Below are positions 39,910 through 49,221 of a stretch of 64,000 bases of DNA, piece after piece. Position numbers and translations under genes: made by a program. Source of the stretch: CAWIVH01 sp963839475 (lineage in GTDB: Bacteria; Acidobacteriota; UBA6911). Below the pieces are notes generated by a model that had not been told where the DNA came from, made no database searches, and was given only the letters and a program-made list of their open reading frames with translations. The stretch lies in contig CAWIVH010000017.1 in the NCBI GenBank assembly GCA_963839475.1, forward strand, positions 248,001-312,000. Reading direction: 5' to 3'. Within the stretch, counting starts at the first letter, position 1; the number at the start of each line of letters is the position of its first letter.

Positions 39910-42051
39910 CTAGGACAGCGGACGACGAAGCACAGCCTCGGCGAATCCCACGGTTCCCATCGCCGAAGGATCCTCTGAATCGCAGCTGAATTCCAGCAGG
40001 CAATTCCCTTCGCTGCCGCTGCCCAGTGACAAATGCACCGGCTGCCACTGCCGGTCCGAAGGCTGCAGTCCAGGATCCAACGTCAATCTGGATTCTGTCA
40101 TGACGACCCCGTCGCGATTCCGCTGCACCACGGCAAAATAGAAGCGCCTCGATGCACCCGGGGAATAGGCGTCCAAACCAACGCCGCAAAGGAGATCGAG
40201 CTCGACAGCCTTCTTCTCCTTCCAGGCATATTGGATAGTCGTCCCGGGTTTGAGCAAAAGAGCCAGCGGGCTTCTCCCGGGGAGATTCAGAAATCCAGGC
40301 CAAGGCGCAATTGAGCCGCCGTGAATCACCCTCGCCCCTGGCAGGGATTCGACCATGAAATTTATCTGGTAGACCTCAATTTCCTCGAGAGGCTTACGGG
40401 AAAACGAAAAAGGGAGAAGGCCCCATCCGGTAGAATAGAATCCGGCATTGCATTGCCTGTCGATCAGCCGGAGGGGGGTTCGTGGCTGATAAACCAGCGT
40501 CTGCACCGGCATGGCCATCGACATCAGGGGTTTCGGACGGTCATAAGGAAGCGCAAGCTTGGGCCATGCGAGCCAGCTCCCGGCCTCAACAGAGGAATCA
40601 TCCTGGGGGAGCAGACGTGCGCCAGCCTGATGGAAGTAATAGCGAAATCCCCACTCGCCGGCAAAGTAGGAATTCATCCCGCCGGAAATGCTCCTGAATT
40701 CAACGGACGCTCGCTCGTATACGCGGGCAAATTCCAAGTCGGCATGTGAAAGCAGCAAGCCCAAAGACATCGAAAACACCAGAGAACCGCTGGCCATCAT
40801 GGCGGAATTCAAGATCGGCACAGCTGGAGTCCTGTATTCCGCGATTTCGGAAAGTTCCAGCCAAAGGCAATAACAGATCAATACAGGCGGAATCAGAGGC
40901 AAGATGTAGCGCGCGGATCCCTCCGTCAGGACGAAAATGCAGTAAAAAAACACGCCAAAAAACCAAAGTCCGAGGAACTGCCCCTCCAGAGGCTCAAGCC
41001 CGAATGCAGTTGTTTTATATCGCACGGCTGTCAGGAAGAGTTCCCCCATTTGGAGAATCACAAAAAATCCCCCGACCAGGCCGGTCACAAGAATCATTTT
41101 TTCATAAAGGCGGTAGTTGGGAGCAACAATTTGCGTGAGATACATGGCTCCGATGAGCACGAGCCCAGCCAGGCGGCCTCGAAGGCCTCGCCCCCAGGCA
41201 TAAAGCAAAAAAGCCGGAAAAATGATGAGCCAGCCCTGATACCCAATAACGGCGATCAGCTTGTGCACGATGGATGCCAAGGATCCGACATCCCTTGATT
41301 TCATATAGCCCAGCGTGTCTACCAAGAGCATTCGGTGGTAATGGTGATAGTTGAGAATGAACCACGCCGCCATGAGGCCTATCGGAATCAGCAGAGAGAT
41401 CCAGCCCCTGAGCCCTCCCCGTTTTCGAGCCTGGTAGAAACCCAGGAGGGGTGTAAGGGAAAAGGCCTGATAACTGCAAAACATCGCGGCAAATTGAAAA
41501 ACCGAGCTCAGGGCGAATAGGCGGGAACTTCGCCGGTCCGCAGCGTAAAGAAAGGCTGAGATCGCGCCCAGCCAGAACGCAAGGGTCGGGATGTCTGCCA
41601 TCAGGGTGTGCTGGGAAACCAGGAACAGAGGACATGCCGCCAGAAGCAGCGCCGGCCAGAGTGGCCGCTGTACAAATCTGCCGCACAGGAAATAAAACGC
41701 CGTCACTGCAAACAGCGGAAACAGCAACGCGCAAGTATGATAAAGCCATTCCCTACCTTGTCCTTCGCCGAATAGCCCCTGCATGGCAGCAAGAAAATAA
41801 GTTGGCAGGGGAGGATGCGAGTGGGATCCCATATCAGGCAGGGCATGCCCTTCGAAAATGTAGGGCTGATCATTGGGGTACAGCGGCTTGAATTTCACAT
41901 TCCGCGCCATATCCATGTAAAAGCCGTCATCCATGTGAAATGGCTGACGCAGAAATGGTATGGCGCTCGCCGATACCACGAGGACGAGGAGTGCCAGGTC
42001 CCGGTGAAGACGATGGCTACCGAGGGAAAGCGGCCGGCCTTGAAGGGGCAT
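39910..42051 (-). CDS. GT39-like membrane glycosyltransferase with C-terminal beta domain
   Basis: 713 residues. About eleven transmembrane segments lie in the first 470 residues. The first periplasmic loop carries the acidic pair MDDGFYMDMARN (Asp41/Asp42), the catalytic signature of GT-C enzymes of the PMT/ArnT type, followed by HSHPPLPTYFLAA. A soluble C-terminal region of about 240 residues ends in a beta-sandwich-like pattern. It would transfer a sugar from a polyprenyl-phosphate donor on the outer face of the inner membrane. It lies 2 bases after the next GT39-like gene, so both belong to one operon. Donor and acceptor are unknown. Confidence 0.8.
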   Translation of the reverse strand: MPLQGRPLSLGSHRLHRDLALLVLVVSASAIPFLRQPFHMDDGFYMDMARNVKFKPLYPNDQPYIFEGHALPDMGSHSHPPLPTYFLAAMQGLFGEGQGREWLYHTCALLFPLFAVTAFYFLCGRFVQRPLWPALLLAACPLFLVSQHTLMADIPTLAFWLGAISAFLYAADRRSSRLFALSSVFQFAAMFCSYQAFSLTPLLGFYQARKRGGLRGWISLLIPIGLMAAWFILNYHHYHRMLLVDTLGYMKSRDVGSLASIVHKLIAVIGYQGWLIIFPAFLLYAWGRGLRGRLAGLVLIGAMYLTQIVAPNYRLYEKMILVTGLVGGFFVILQMGELFLTAVRYKTTAFGLEPLEGQFLGLWFFGVFFYCIFVLTEGSARYILPLIPPVLICYCLWLELSEIAEYRTPAVPILNSAMMASGSLVFSMSLGLLLSHADLEFARVYERASVEFRSISGGMNSYFAGEWGFRYYFHQAGARLLPQDDSSVEAGSWLAWPKLALPYDRPKPLMSMAMPVQTLVYQPRTPLRLIDRQCNAGFYSTGWGLLPFSFSRKPLEEIEVYQINFMVESLPGARVIHGGSIAPWPGFLNLPGRSPLALLLKPGTTIQYAWKEKKAVELDLLCGVGLDAYSPGASRRFYFAVVQRNRDGVVMTESRLTLDPGLQPSDRQWQPVHLSLGSGSEGNCLLEFSCDSEDPSAMGTVGFAEAVLRRPLS

Positions 42052-42053
42052 TT

Positions 42054-43679
42054 CTAGCCTCCTTCCCCGCCGGCGCGCCGGAGGTGATAAAGGCGGGCCG
42101 TATCGCCATTCGGCAATGGATAAGATCCGAGCAGGTCGAAGCGGTCCGGCTCCTCCGAAATGATGGCATTGAGTTTATGGCTGTAAACGGTGGTCCAGGT
42201 CATCCCTTGTTCTTGCCCGGTCACCAGCACATAATCATAACCTTCGAATGAATCAAGCCCCTCGTCCAATCGTTGAGGGTGGTCCACTTTCATTTCGAGA
42301 TTTAAAAGACGCGCATAAAGATTAAAGTTGGCAGCGCTGAACCTGGCCATATCGGGAACAACGGCAAGAGCGGGCCTAGATTTGCCCCCGGTTGAATGAA
42401 GGGCGATTTTTTTCAATATCGACTGCTGCTGCCAGTCCTCCTTCGCGGGCGGCCCAAGAATATGAAAGTAGTGCTGCAAATAAAGATTCCAGTCCCAGCG
42501 CAGTGATCCCTGGTAACCTCGGACAAGCACAATCTCCTGAGGCAGCCAGGATATGCCGAAATTGATGGCGTAAGCCTGCAGGCAGAGCAGAAGTAAAATT
42601 CCTCCTCGAATCAGGCGTGCGTTCAGCGAAGATCCCCAGGATTGAATCCAGGCACCGCAACAGATCATCAGCGGACTGAGCAGTGGCATGGTAAAACGCG
42701 GATCTTTGGTGCGAAGCAAGGTCATGGAAAGCCATCCGCCGACAACCACGGCGATCCAAAATGCACCCGCACGCAGTAAATTTCTCTTGAATGCAAAGAA
42801 AACAGAAAGGAGTAACAGGGCGAAAAGAAGAGCGAAGAGCTGATAACCCTCCAGCAGACGGAGGTAATAGATGAGCGATTGGGCTGATAGAACCGGCGGC
42901 TCACCTTCCCTGGCGCCGAACTGCGCATTTTCAGAAAAATAGCGCACCAGGAGAGGCAGATTAGGGAGGTACCAGATCCCTGCACCTCCAACGGCAAGGA
43001 TCAGGCATTCGGCAAGGTTCACTGTTCTCCGACCGGATTGCCAGACCTGGGCGCGGAAGCAGACATAGGCAAATGGGATGGCTACCAGGCCGGCAAAAAG
43101 CCACTTGGTCAAAAGCCCCAAGGCGCACGAAATGCCCAGCGTTATGCTCCAGGCGCGCGACTCAAAACCTCGAGTGCGGAGGAGCAAAGCCAGGCTGGCA
43201 GCCACCCAGGCGGAAAGCCAGAAATCCAAGATTGTTTCGCGCGACATCCAAATGAGATAAGGTACCAGCACAAGGATGATGCAGGTCCATCGGGCTGCGC
43301 CTGAACCCGCCAGGAGGCATGCAAGTTCGTAAGTTCCCCAGAGCAGAAGAAGGGTTGCCGGTATGTTGGCCAGGACTGCAATATGCGGGCCAGGGTGGAA
43401 AACCCAATAGGCCAGTGCAATCATGAGGTGGACAAACGGTGGATAATTCGCCGAAAGCTCCCAGAATCTGACTGGATCAGGAAGCGCTGCGCCGGGCAGG
43501 TAGTTGAACGCAAAACTTTGATGCATGGCCATGTCCCAAACGGGCGGCCTAGTGTCCCGCGACAGCCAGATCCAATGGCACCCCCAGAGAGCAACGGCCA
43601 GGGAGACTATCAGCAGATAGTCGAGCTTGCGGGATGGGTATCCATCCGGGGTCTCCATGTGTGTCGCGCCGGCAGTCAT
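42054..43679 (-). CDS. GT39-like membrane glycosyltransferase
   Basis: 541 residues with about eleven transmembrane segments. The N-terminal loop has PPVWDMAMHQSFAFNYL with one acidic residue in the expected position, then ELSANYPPFVHLMIALAYW, as in PMT/ArnT-type GT-C enzymes. The ATG overlaps the stop of the upstream methyltransferase gene by 4 bases (ATGA), indicating translational coupling. The C-terminal soluble part contains GYDYVLVTGQEQGMTW and ends with an Arg/Gly tail. Confidence 0.78.
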   Translation of the reverse strand: MTAGATHMETPDGYPSRKLDYLLIVSLAVALWGCHWIWLSRDTRPPVWDMAMHQSFAFNYLPGAALPDPVRFWELSANYPPFVHLMIALAYWVFHPGPHIAVLANIPATLLLLWGTYELACLLAGSGAARWTCIILVLVPYLIWMSRETILDFWLSAWVAASLALLLRTRGFESRAWSITLGISCALGLLTKWLFAGLVAIPFAYVCFRAQVWQSGRRTVNLAECLILAVGGAGIWYLPNLPLLVRYFSENAQFGAREGEPPVLSAQSLIYYLRLLEGYQLFALLFALLLLSVFFAFKRNLLRAGAFWIAVVVGGWLSMTLLRTKDPRFTMPLLSPLMICCGAWIQSWGSSLNARLIRGGILLLLCLQAYAINFGISWLPQEIVLVRGYQGSLRWDWNLYLQHYFHILGPPAKEDWQQQSILKKIALHSTGGKSRPALAVVPDMARFSAANFNLYARLLNLEMKVDHPQRLDEGLDSFEGYDYVLVTGQEQGMTWTTVYSHKLNAIISEEPDRFDLLGSYPLPNGDTARLYHLRRAGGEGG

Positions 43680-44407
43680 CCCCTCTCCTCGCGGATTGCC
43701 CGAATCCGGTAACCCAGCGAAAAGGTCTTCGACGGGTCAAGAATGTCCAGAAAATAAAGCAGAATCGGGAACAGGAATCCAAACCAAGGCGCCAGGAATA
43801 AAAACGCCACCCATCGCCAGCCGCGCTGAAAAAAACCCAGCAGGTTGATACACCTTCTTGCCGCCAGCCAGAAAAATCCGCCCATGGGTTCCATGAGATC
43901 GATTCGCAGCGGCACATCCTTGAACAGATGCTGCAGGCCATATCGAGTGAATCGGAAAAAATCGTTGGGAGCCTGATGTTCCTCCCAAAGAAACGGAACC
44001 ACTAGCCAGAGCCTGCCTCCGTCTTTCAACACCCGCGCAAATTCCTCCAGCACCCGGCCGGGCCTCCGCGTGTGTTCCAAAACAACCATGCACACAACAT
44101 GGTCTGCAGCACCCTGCCTCAGGGGAATGGCCTCGAGGTCTCCCAGAACATCGAGCCGGGAATAGTCCCACTGCGAATCGCCGGACGCCGCATCCAGCGC
44201 GACATAGTGTCCCCGGGTAAAGAAGGATCGATGGCGGGCCTCTCCCGCCCCGGCATCGAGAATCAGATCACCCTGCCGTGCCGACTCAGCGGCACAGGCG
44301 ACTTCAGAATCTATGATGTGCTGGACAGGGTCCAGCCATCTCAGCACCAATGCCGGCAACAGGCGTTCTGCATACTTTTTAATGCGCGGATTGAGCAACG
44401 GCTTCAC
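43676..44407 (-). CDS. Class I SAM-dependent methyltransferase
   Basis: 243 residues. The SAM-binding loop is LILDAGAGEARH, followed by the acidic strand end in YVALDAASGD, the DVLGDLEAIPLRQGAADHVV segment, VLEHTRRP and DGGRLWLVVPF. The C-terminus has two hydrophobic helices (about residues 190-225), suggesting membrane association. It ends in a 4-base overlap with the GT39-like gene. The role is probably glycan or lipid-linked sugar modification; the acceptor is unknown. Confidence 0.82.
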   Translation of the reverse strand: MKPLLNPRIKKYAERLLPALVLRWLDPVQHIIDSEVACAAESARQGDLILDAGAGEARHRSFFTRGHYVALDAASGDSQWDYSRLDVLGDLEAIPLRQGAADHVVCMVVLEHTRRPGRVLEEFARVLKDGGRLWLVVPFLWEEHQAPNDFFRFTRYGLQHLFKDVPLRIDLMEPMGGFFWLAARRCINLLGFFQRGWRWVAFLFLAPWFGFLFPILLYFLDILDPSKTFSLGYRIRAIREERG

Positions 44408-44419
44408 CCCGGTACATAT

Positions 44420-45460
44420 TCAATCTCTGAATGCCAGTTCGCGCGCAGAAACGCGGAATCGGCGCAGCAGCCGGAGAAAGCCGGTTGCTGATAGCGTTCT
44501 TGTTCTCATGACCTCCCGCCGCTTCTGCAGGATTTCCGGGAGTCCCCGGATTGCATCAACATAAGCCCGGAATCCCGCATACATCAGATCCCAGGCACTG
44601 TGGTGGCGCCGAACTCCACCGGCAAGTCCCCGCCGGGACGCCAAACTGGCTATATGCCAGAAGAGGCGCCACAGGGTAAGGCCGGGCGTCAGGACAAGAA
44701 GACGCAGCGGGAGGAGCTTCAATGCTACCCAGAGACGGTTGCGTTCCACCAGAAACGCCTTTTCCGGAGAATATTTCCCAAGACTGCTCGAATGGCGATG
44801 GTATACGACTGCGCCGGGTGCATACATGCATTTCCACCCGCGCCACCGCGCCCTGAGTCCAAGGTCTGCATCATCCCCGTAAGCAAAGAACTGTTCGTCG
44901 AAAAGCCCGATCTCCTCGAGCATCTTTCTTCGGTATAAAGCCGCGCAGCCATCTGGGAATAAAATTTCCCCGGGATGGTCGAATTGACCTCGATCCTGAT
45001 CGCCTGCGCCCCTGCCCCGGTTGAGGCCGTCCGGGTAGAAGAGGTGGCCGGTTTTATCGATGACATTCCGCCGGCTATAAAAAAGAATTTTGGAGGCAAC
45101 CATCCCCGCATCGGGCGACAGAGAGTCGACCAGGTTCTCGAGCCAGTGCCGATCAGCCACCGCATCGTTGTTTAAAAGGGCAACAAACTCGCCTCGTGAG
45201 GCACGAATGCCGGCATTGGTGCCTCCAGCGAATCCACGGTTGGACGGCAGCCGAATCAGGTTTACGCAGGCTGAAGGCAGATTCCGGAGATAATCCAGCG
45301 AACCGTCGCTCGAACCGTTATCGACGACAATCAGCTCGCTCGGCTTATAGGTCTGATCCAAAACCGATTCGACACATTCCTGAACGTAATCGATGCCGTT
45401 CCAGTTCACAACGATAATCGAAGCCAGTCCGGAAACCTGCTGCAGCCGGAATTCGTTCAT
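44420..45460 (-). CDS. GT2-family glycosyltransferase (rhamnosyltransferase-like)
   Basis: 346 residues. The GT-A fold is marked by ASIIVVNWNGIDYVQECVES, VDNGSSDGSLDYL and the metal-binding region ALLNNDAVADRHWL, then GDDADLGLRARWRGW near residue 200. This subgroup includes rhamnosyltransferases and O-antigen GT2 enzymes working in the cytoplasm on lipid-linked acceptors. A hydrophobic C-terminal stretch (LLPLRLLVLTPGLTLWRLFW) may bind the membrane. It lies one base after the stop of the preceding GT2 gene. Confidence 0.87.
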   Translation of the reverse strand: MNEFRLQQVSGLASIIVVNWNGIDYVQECVESVLDQTYKPSELIVVDNGSSDGSLDYLRNLPSACVNLIRLPSNRGFAGGTNAGIRASRGEFVALLNNDAVADRHWLENLVDSLSPDAGMVASKILFYSRRNVIDKTGHLFYPDGLNRGRGAGDQDRGQFDHPGEILFPDGCAALYRRKMLEEIGLFDEQFFAYGDDADLGLRARWRGWKCMYAPGAVVYHRHSSSLGKYSPEKAFLVERNRLWVALKLLPLRLLVLTPGLTLWRLFWHIASLASRRGLAGGVRRHHSAWDLMYAGFRAYVDAIRGLPEILQKRREVMRTRTLSATGFLRLLRRFRVSARELAFRD

Positions 45461-45461
45461 A

Positions 45462-46253
45462 TTATCGGTGAAAAATAGCGTCGTGATAGTGCCGGCTCAC
45501 TACTTCGGACAAGGTTTTCTGAAAGAAATTGATGCGCGACACATGAAACCTGTGGAGTAGAAAACGGACCATAACGCCGAGCGTTTTAAGGCCATAAATC
45601 GTGCTCACCTTGAAATTCACGCTGGAGGCTTCCGGAAAGTAACGCGCCTGCACCGGGATTTCTGCTATGGGGAAGCCGAAATGAACCGCCTGGGCAATCA
45701 TCTGCGAATCAAAAACGAAGTCATCCGAGTTCAGCAAGAAAGGCACCGTCGTAAGGAGCTTCCGGCTGTATGCTCGAAATCCGCTGTGGCAGTCGGTCAA
45801 CCGGGTCCCGTAAACGATGTTCTCGGCCACCGTCAAGGTGCGGTTGGCGATGAATTTCCAAATCGGCATTCCCCCTTCGAGAGCACGGCCATTCAGAATG
45901 CGCGAGCCCATCACCATCCCGGCCTTTCCCTCGATGATCGGCTGCACAAGTTCCGGCACCAGCCGCGAATCATATTGATGATCCGGGTGCAACATAACCA
46001 CGATATCGGCACCTTCCTTCAGCGCCTCGAGGTAGCAGGTTTTTTGATTGCCGCCGTAGCCGCGATTCTGCACATGAATGACCACGGAAAGCCCAAGAGA
46101 CCGGGCGACTTCAACGGTTTGATCCTGGCTGACATCATCGACCAGGATGATTTTATACATCTTCGCCCTGGGCAAATCGGTGTAAGTCTTTTCGAGTGTT
46201 TTTGCGGCATTATAGGCCGGCAGCACGACAATGATTTTCGGCTCTGATTTCAT
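45462..46253 (-). CDS. GT2-family glycosyltransferase (dolichyl-phosphate-mannose-synthase-like)
   Basis: About 263 residues from the ATG at 46253; a TTG at 46262 would overlap legB by 4 bases and is an alternative. Motifs are KIIVVLPAYNAAKTLEKTY, LVDDVSQDQTVE, the donor-metal motif MLHPDHQYD and CHSGFRAYSRKLL. This resembles DPM1-type enzymes that load a sugar onto polyprenyl phosphate, which would supply donors for the two GT39-like enzymes in the same operon (inference from context). No C-terminal GtrA-type membrane domain is present. Confidence 0.87.
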   Translation of the reverse strand: MKSEPKIIVVLPAYNAAKTLEKTYTDLPRAKMYKIILVDDVSQDQTVEVARSLGLSVVIHVQNRGYGGNQKTCYLEALKEGADIVVMLHPDHQYDSRLVPELVQPIIEGKAGMVMGSRILNGRALEGGMPIWKFIANRTLTVAENIVYGTRLTDCHSGFRAYSRKLLTTVPFLLNSDDFVFDSQMIAQAVHFGFPIAEIPVQARYFPEASSVNFKVSTIYGLKTLGVMVRFLLHRFHVSRINFFQKTLSEVVSRHYHDAIFHR

Positions 46254-46258
46254 GGGGA

Positions 46259-47257
46259 TCAAGTGTGATAGAGATTCTGTTTATATCTTGACGCGTTTTC
46301 CTGAAACCATCGGACCGTTCTTTCGAGTCCTTCCGCCAGCGATATGCTCGGCCGCCAGTTCAGCCATTCCGCTGCCCTGCGGTTGGAGGCAAACAGACGG
46401 TCCACCTCGCTCGTGCGAGGCCGTTTGCGCTTGGAGTCAGGAACCACCTTGAGCTTTTTATCCAAAATTTCCGCGATCATATCGACAAGCTGCCCCACGG
46501 AAATTTCCTCATTCGAACCCAGCTGAACCGTTTGACCCAGCGCTACGTGGGAAGCCGCGGCGGCCACAAAACCCCTGGCGGTATCGGTGACAAAAGTCAA
46601 ATCCCGTGTGGGAGCCAGGCTGCCTAGCCGGATCTGTCGCGATTTCAGAGCCTGCGTGATGATGGTCGGGATCACGGCGCGTGCCGATTGCCGGGGACCG
46701 TAGGTATTGAATGGGCGCAGAACAGTCACTGGAAGCCCGAAGGTCCTGTAAAAGCTCAGAGCCAGCATATCGCTTCCGACCTTCGAGGCTGCATAAGGCG
46801 ACTGGGGATGGAAAGGGTGAAGTTCGTCCATCGGGACGTATTGGGCCGTGCCATAAACCTCACTGGTCGAAGTTTGAATCACCCGGTCAACTCCTGCCTC
46901 CAGACATGCGTTCAGCACATGCAGGGTACCCTGAACATTGGTGCTGATAACGTCGCTGGGATTGACATAAGAATAGGGGATCCCGATCAAGGCCCCAAGG
47001 TGAAAAACATAGTTGCAGCCGGAAACCGCCCGGCGGACTGCATCGGCATCTCGAAGGTCACCGGCGACTATCTCTATTTGATTCAGCTTCCTCTGACCCA
47101 AATCTTCCAGCATTCCCCAGTCGTTCCGAGAATTGTAGCGAACGAACGCCCGGACTTGCGCCCCCTCCTGAAGGCAAAGTTCACATAGGTGACTGCCGAT
47201 AAAGCCCCCGGCGCCCGTAATCAGGACCCTGGATCGGTGCAAGTTTCTTTTTCGCAT
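46259..47257 (-). CDS. legB: Nucleotide-sugar 4,6-dehydratase, LegB-like
   Basis: 332 residues, extended SDR family. The NAD-binding loop GAGGFIGS is at residues 15-22, the active-site Tyr/Lys in SPYAASKVG, and the catalytic Thr/Ser-Ser region in QTSTSEVYGTAQYVP. The stretch FVRYNSRNDWGMLEDL and RPFNTYGPRQSARAVIP are typical of the LegB branch, which makes a 4-keto-6-deoxy sugar for legionaminic acid or bacillosamine-type products. The remaining leg genes (aminotransferase, synthase, CMP transferase) are not in the window, so the final sugar is unknown. Confidence 0.85.
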   Translation of the reverse strand: MRKRNLHRSRVLITGAGGFIGSHLCELCLQEGAQVRAFVRYNSRNDWGMLEDLGQRKLNQIEIVAGDLRDADAVRRAVSGCNYVFHLGALIGIPYSYVNPSDVISTNVQGTLHVLNACLEAGVDRVIQTSTSEVYGTAQYVPMDELHPFHPQSPYAASKVGSDMLALSFYRTFGLPVTVLRPFNTYGPRQSARAVIPTIITQALKSRQIRLGSLAPTRDLTFVTDTARGFVAAAASHVALGQTVQLGSNEEISVGQLVDMIAEILDKKLKVVPDSKRKRPRTSEVDRLFASNRRAAEWLNWRPSISLAEGLERTVRWFQENASRYKQNLYHT

Positions 47258-47308
47258 TGTGCTGATCCTAGCTGCCTGTCATCGACTCTTCAATCGAAAG
47301 ATGCAAAT

Positions 47309-48337
47309 TTAGCATTCTTGGGCGAACACCCATATGGTTCCGCCCGCGCCAACCATCCCTTCCAGGAAGGCAAATGGAAGACTGAGCAGCACCAGGCCAA
47401 AATAGCCGGTTTCCTTCGCGAGCCTCACTAAAGCGCCGCCTCGCGAAGGCAGGCTGGCACGGCTAATGGGGTCGAGGCAAGGGGCGAGACTCGAAGCAAT
47501 GGAAGCAGGATTGTCACGCAAGGAAAAACGCGCACGGCCCTTCACCTTCAATCCTGCGGCTGTCAACAGGAGTTCGAAACCCGGAGGGGTAAAATTTATG
47601 AGATGCCGCGGAACATCAAGCCCATACCAGCGCCGGCCGAAAATTCTTGCCTGGACCGAGGAGAAGTTGGGGACCTGAAGGATCAAGCCACCACCCGGGC
47701 GCAGCAGGTTGCGCGCATATCGCAAAGCCCCTTCCGGATCCGCCATATGTTCGAGGACATGAAACATGGTCACAAAATCGAACTTCTCCTCATGCCAGAT
47801 ATCCGATCCGATGGAGCCTTTCCGTACATCCAGGCCGTACTGCCCCCTGGCAGCTTGAACGGCTTCCTCTGAAACATCCATTCCACTGCAGGAAAATCCT
47901 TTGCGCCGGGCCAGCGAGAGGAACAGCCCGCTGCTGCAGCCAATATCGAGAAGCCTGCGTCCTATTTCAGGCGCTCCGCGGGCGCAGCGCAGGAGAAACC
48001 GCACATGGTCCCCTGCGACCATCTCCCGATAGGCTCTTTCAAAAGAATGCACCACCCGGATAAGAGGCGTTCGGGATTTGCTCTCTGCAGACCACCAATA
48101 CCCCGGAGGATAAAAAGAAGCGATTACTTCCGGACAAGGCAAAGGATGCTGGAAGGCGCATCCGCACCGCCGGCAGCGATAAAGCCTGAAAATACCGGCC
48201 GCCACCCGGAACACACGATCCTCCAGGCAGGCATATAGATCGGCATGCCCATCCCTGCAAACGGGGCATGGGATTCCTGAAGACTCGTTTGCATCCACGG
48301 ATGAATTCATTGGAAATCCAAGCGAGCGGCGCGCCAT
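47309..48337 (-). CDS. Class I SAM methyltransferase with N-terminal zinc ribbon
   Basis: About 342 residues from the ATG at 48337; a TTG at 48376 (overlapping the previous gene) and an ATG at 48310 are alternatives, and none has a strong ribosome site. A zinc-ribbon (CPVC and CRRCGC) precedes the methyltransferase core: LLDIGCSSGLFLSLARRKG, GMDVSEEAV, MFHVLEHMADP and PGGGLILQVPNF. This is the type common in surface polysaccharide loci. A hydrophobic patch (FGLVLLSLPFAFLEGMVGAG) at the C-terminus may associate with the membrane. Confidence 0.82.
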   Translation of the reverse strand: MARRSLGFPMNSSVDANESSGIPCPVCRDGHADLYACLEDRVFRVAAGIFRLYRCRRCGCAFQHPLPCPEVIASFYPPGYWWSAESKSRTPLIRVVHSFERAYREMVAGDHVRFLLRCARGAPEIGRRLLDIGCSSGLFLSLARRKGFSCSGMDVSEEAVQAARGQYGLDVRKGSIGSDIWHEEKFDFVTMFHVLEHMADPEGALRYARNLLRPGGGLILQVPNFSSVQARIFGRRWYGLDVPRHLINFTPPGFELLLTAAGLKVKGRARFSLRDNPASIASSLAPCLDPISRASLPSRGGALVRLAKETGYFGLVLLSLPFAFLEGMVGAGGTIWVFAQEC

Positions 48338-48359
48338 CGCGTTGTCTGTCGCCAAAAAA

Positions 48360-49041
48360 TCATCGTGCGAGGCCAAAGCGTTTCCGGATCAGAAAGATCA
48401 GATTCCGCCACCCATCACGCCAGGGCTGAAGCTTGATCTCACCCATCCGATTGGAGTAATCCACGTAGATCTCCTTAAAGCCAACCTTCTTGCGCAGAAT
48501 CGCCTCAATTTTGATTTCTTCGCTGAATGCCATGCCGTCGCTCACCAAAACCATATCTTCAAGACTGGATCGTTCAAATACCCACATCCCCGATTGCGAG
48601 TCCTGCACCCAGCGAAAGAAGAGAATGGACATTGCGATGCTCAGCGCCTTGTTGCCAAGCCAGTGTTTGACCGACATCGCTTCGCGGTTTTTCAAAGGGA
48701 AACGGGATGCGGAGAGAAAACGGACATGGGAATGGAGAAAAACCTCGAGAAGATAGGAAATTGCATCGACGGGGTAAGAATGATCTCCGTCCAGGGTGAC
48801 CACGATATCGCCTTTTGCCTCCAACAGCCCGGTCTTGTAGGCGCGACCGTATCCGCGCACTTTTTCATGGATCACCCGGGCCCCGTGCTCGCTCCGCCAG
48901 TTCGGCCGTCCGATCGGTAGAATCGTTGTCCACCACCACGACTTCGTCGACGAACGAGGGCATGCGCGACAGGACCTCCACGATGCCCTGTTCCTCATTC
49001 AGGCATGGAATGACAACGGTAATCCGTCGATCTCTGTACAT
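48360..49041 (-). pseudogene. GT2-family glycosyltransferase, frameshifted
   Basis: The first frame starts at ATG 49041 and reads MYRDRRITVVIPCLNEEQGI, then DEVVVVDNDSTDRTAELA, a normal GT2 N-terminus. It then fails, while the neighbouring frame continues with SEHGARVIHEKVRGYGRAYK, LDGDHSYP and a normal end at 48360. One extra base near 48895-48902 (GCGGAGC instead of GCGAGC) explains the break. Rejoined, it is a complete enzyme of about 227 residues like polyprenyl-phosphate-sugar synthases. It may be a sequencing error rather than a dead gene. It heads the glycan cluster. Confidence 0.8.
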
Positions 49042-49221
49042 ATGGGGAGAAATAATAGCAGAAGCGCATGATTCTTGGCTCTCATTTGCGGCGAATAGAA
49101 TTCCAGCTATATGAGGAACTCCGCCGCCTGCCTTGCGTTTAATACTGTGGTGAAATCAAGTGCGAGTTGGACTGTTGGATCTGGTAAGATTAGTTTTTGT
49201 ACCCATTCCGAAGGAGTTAAA

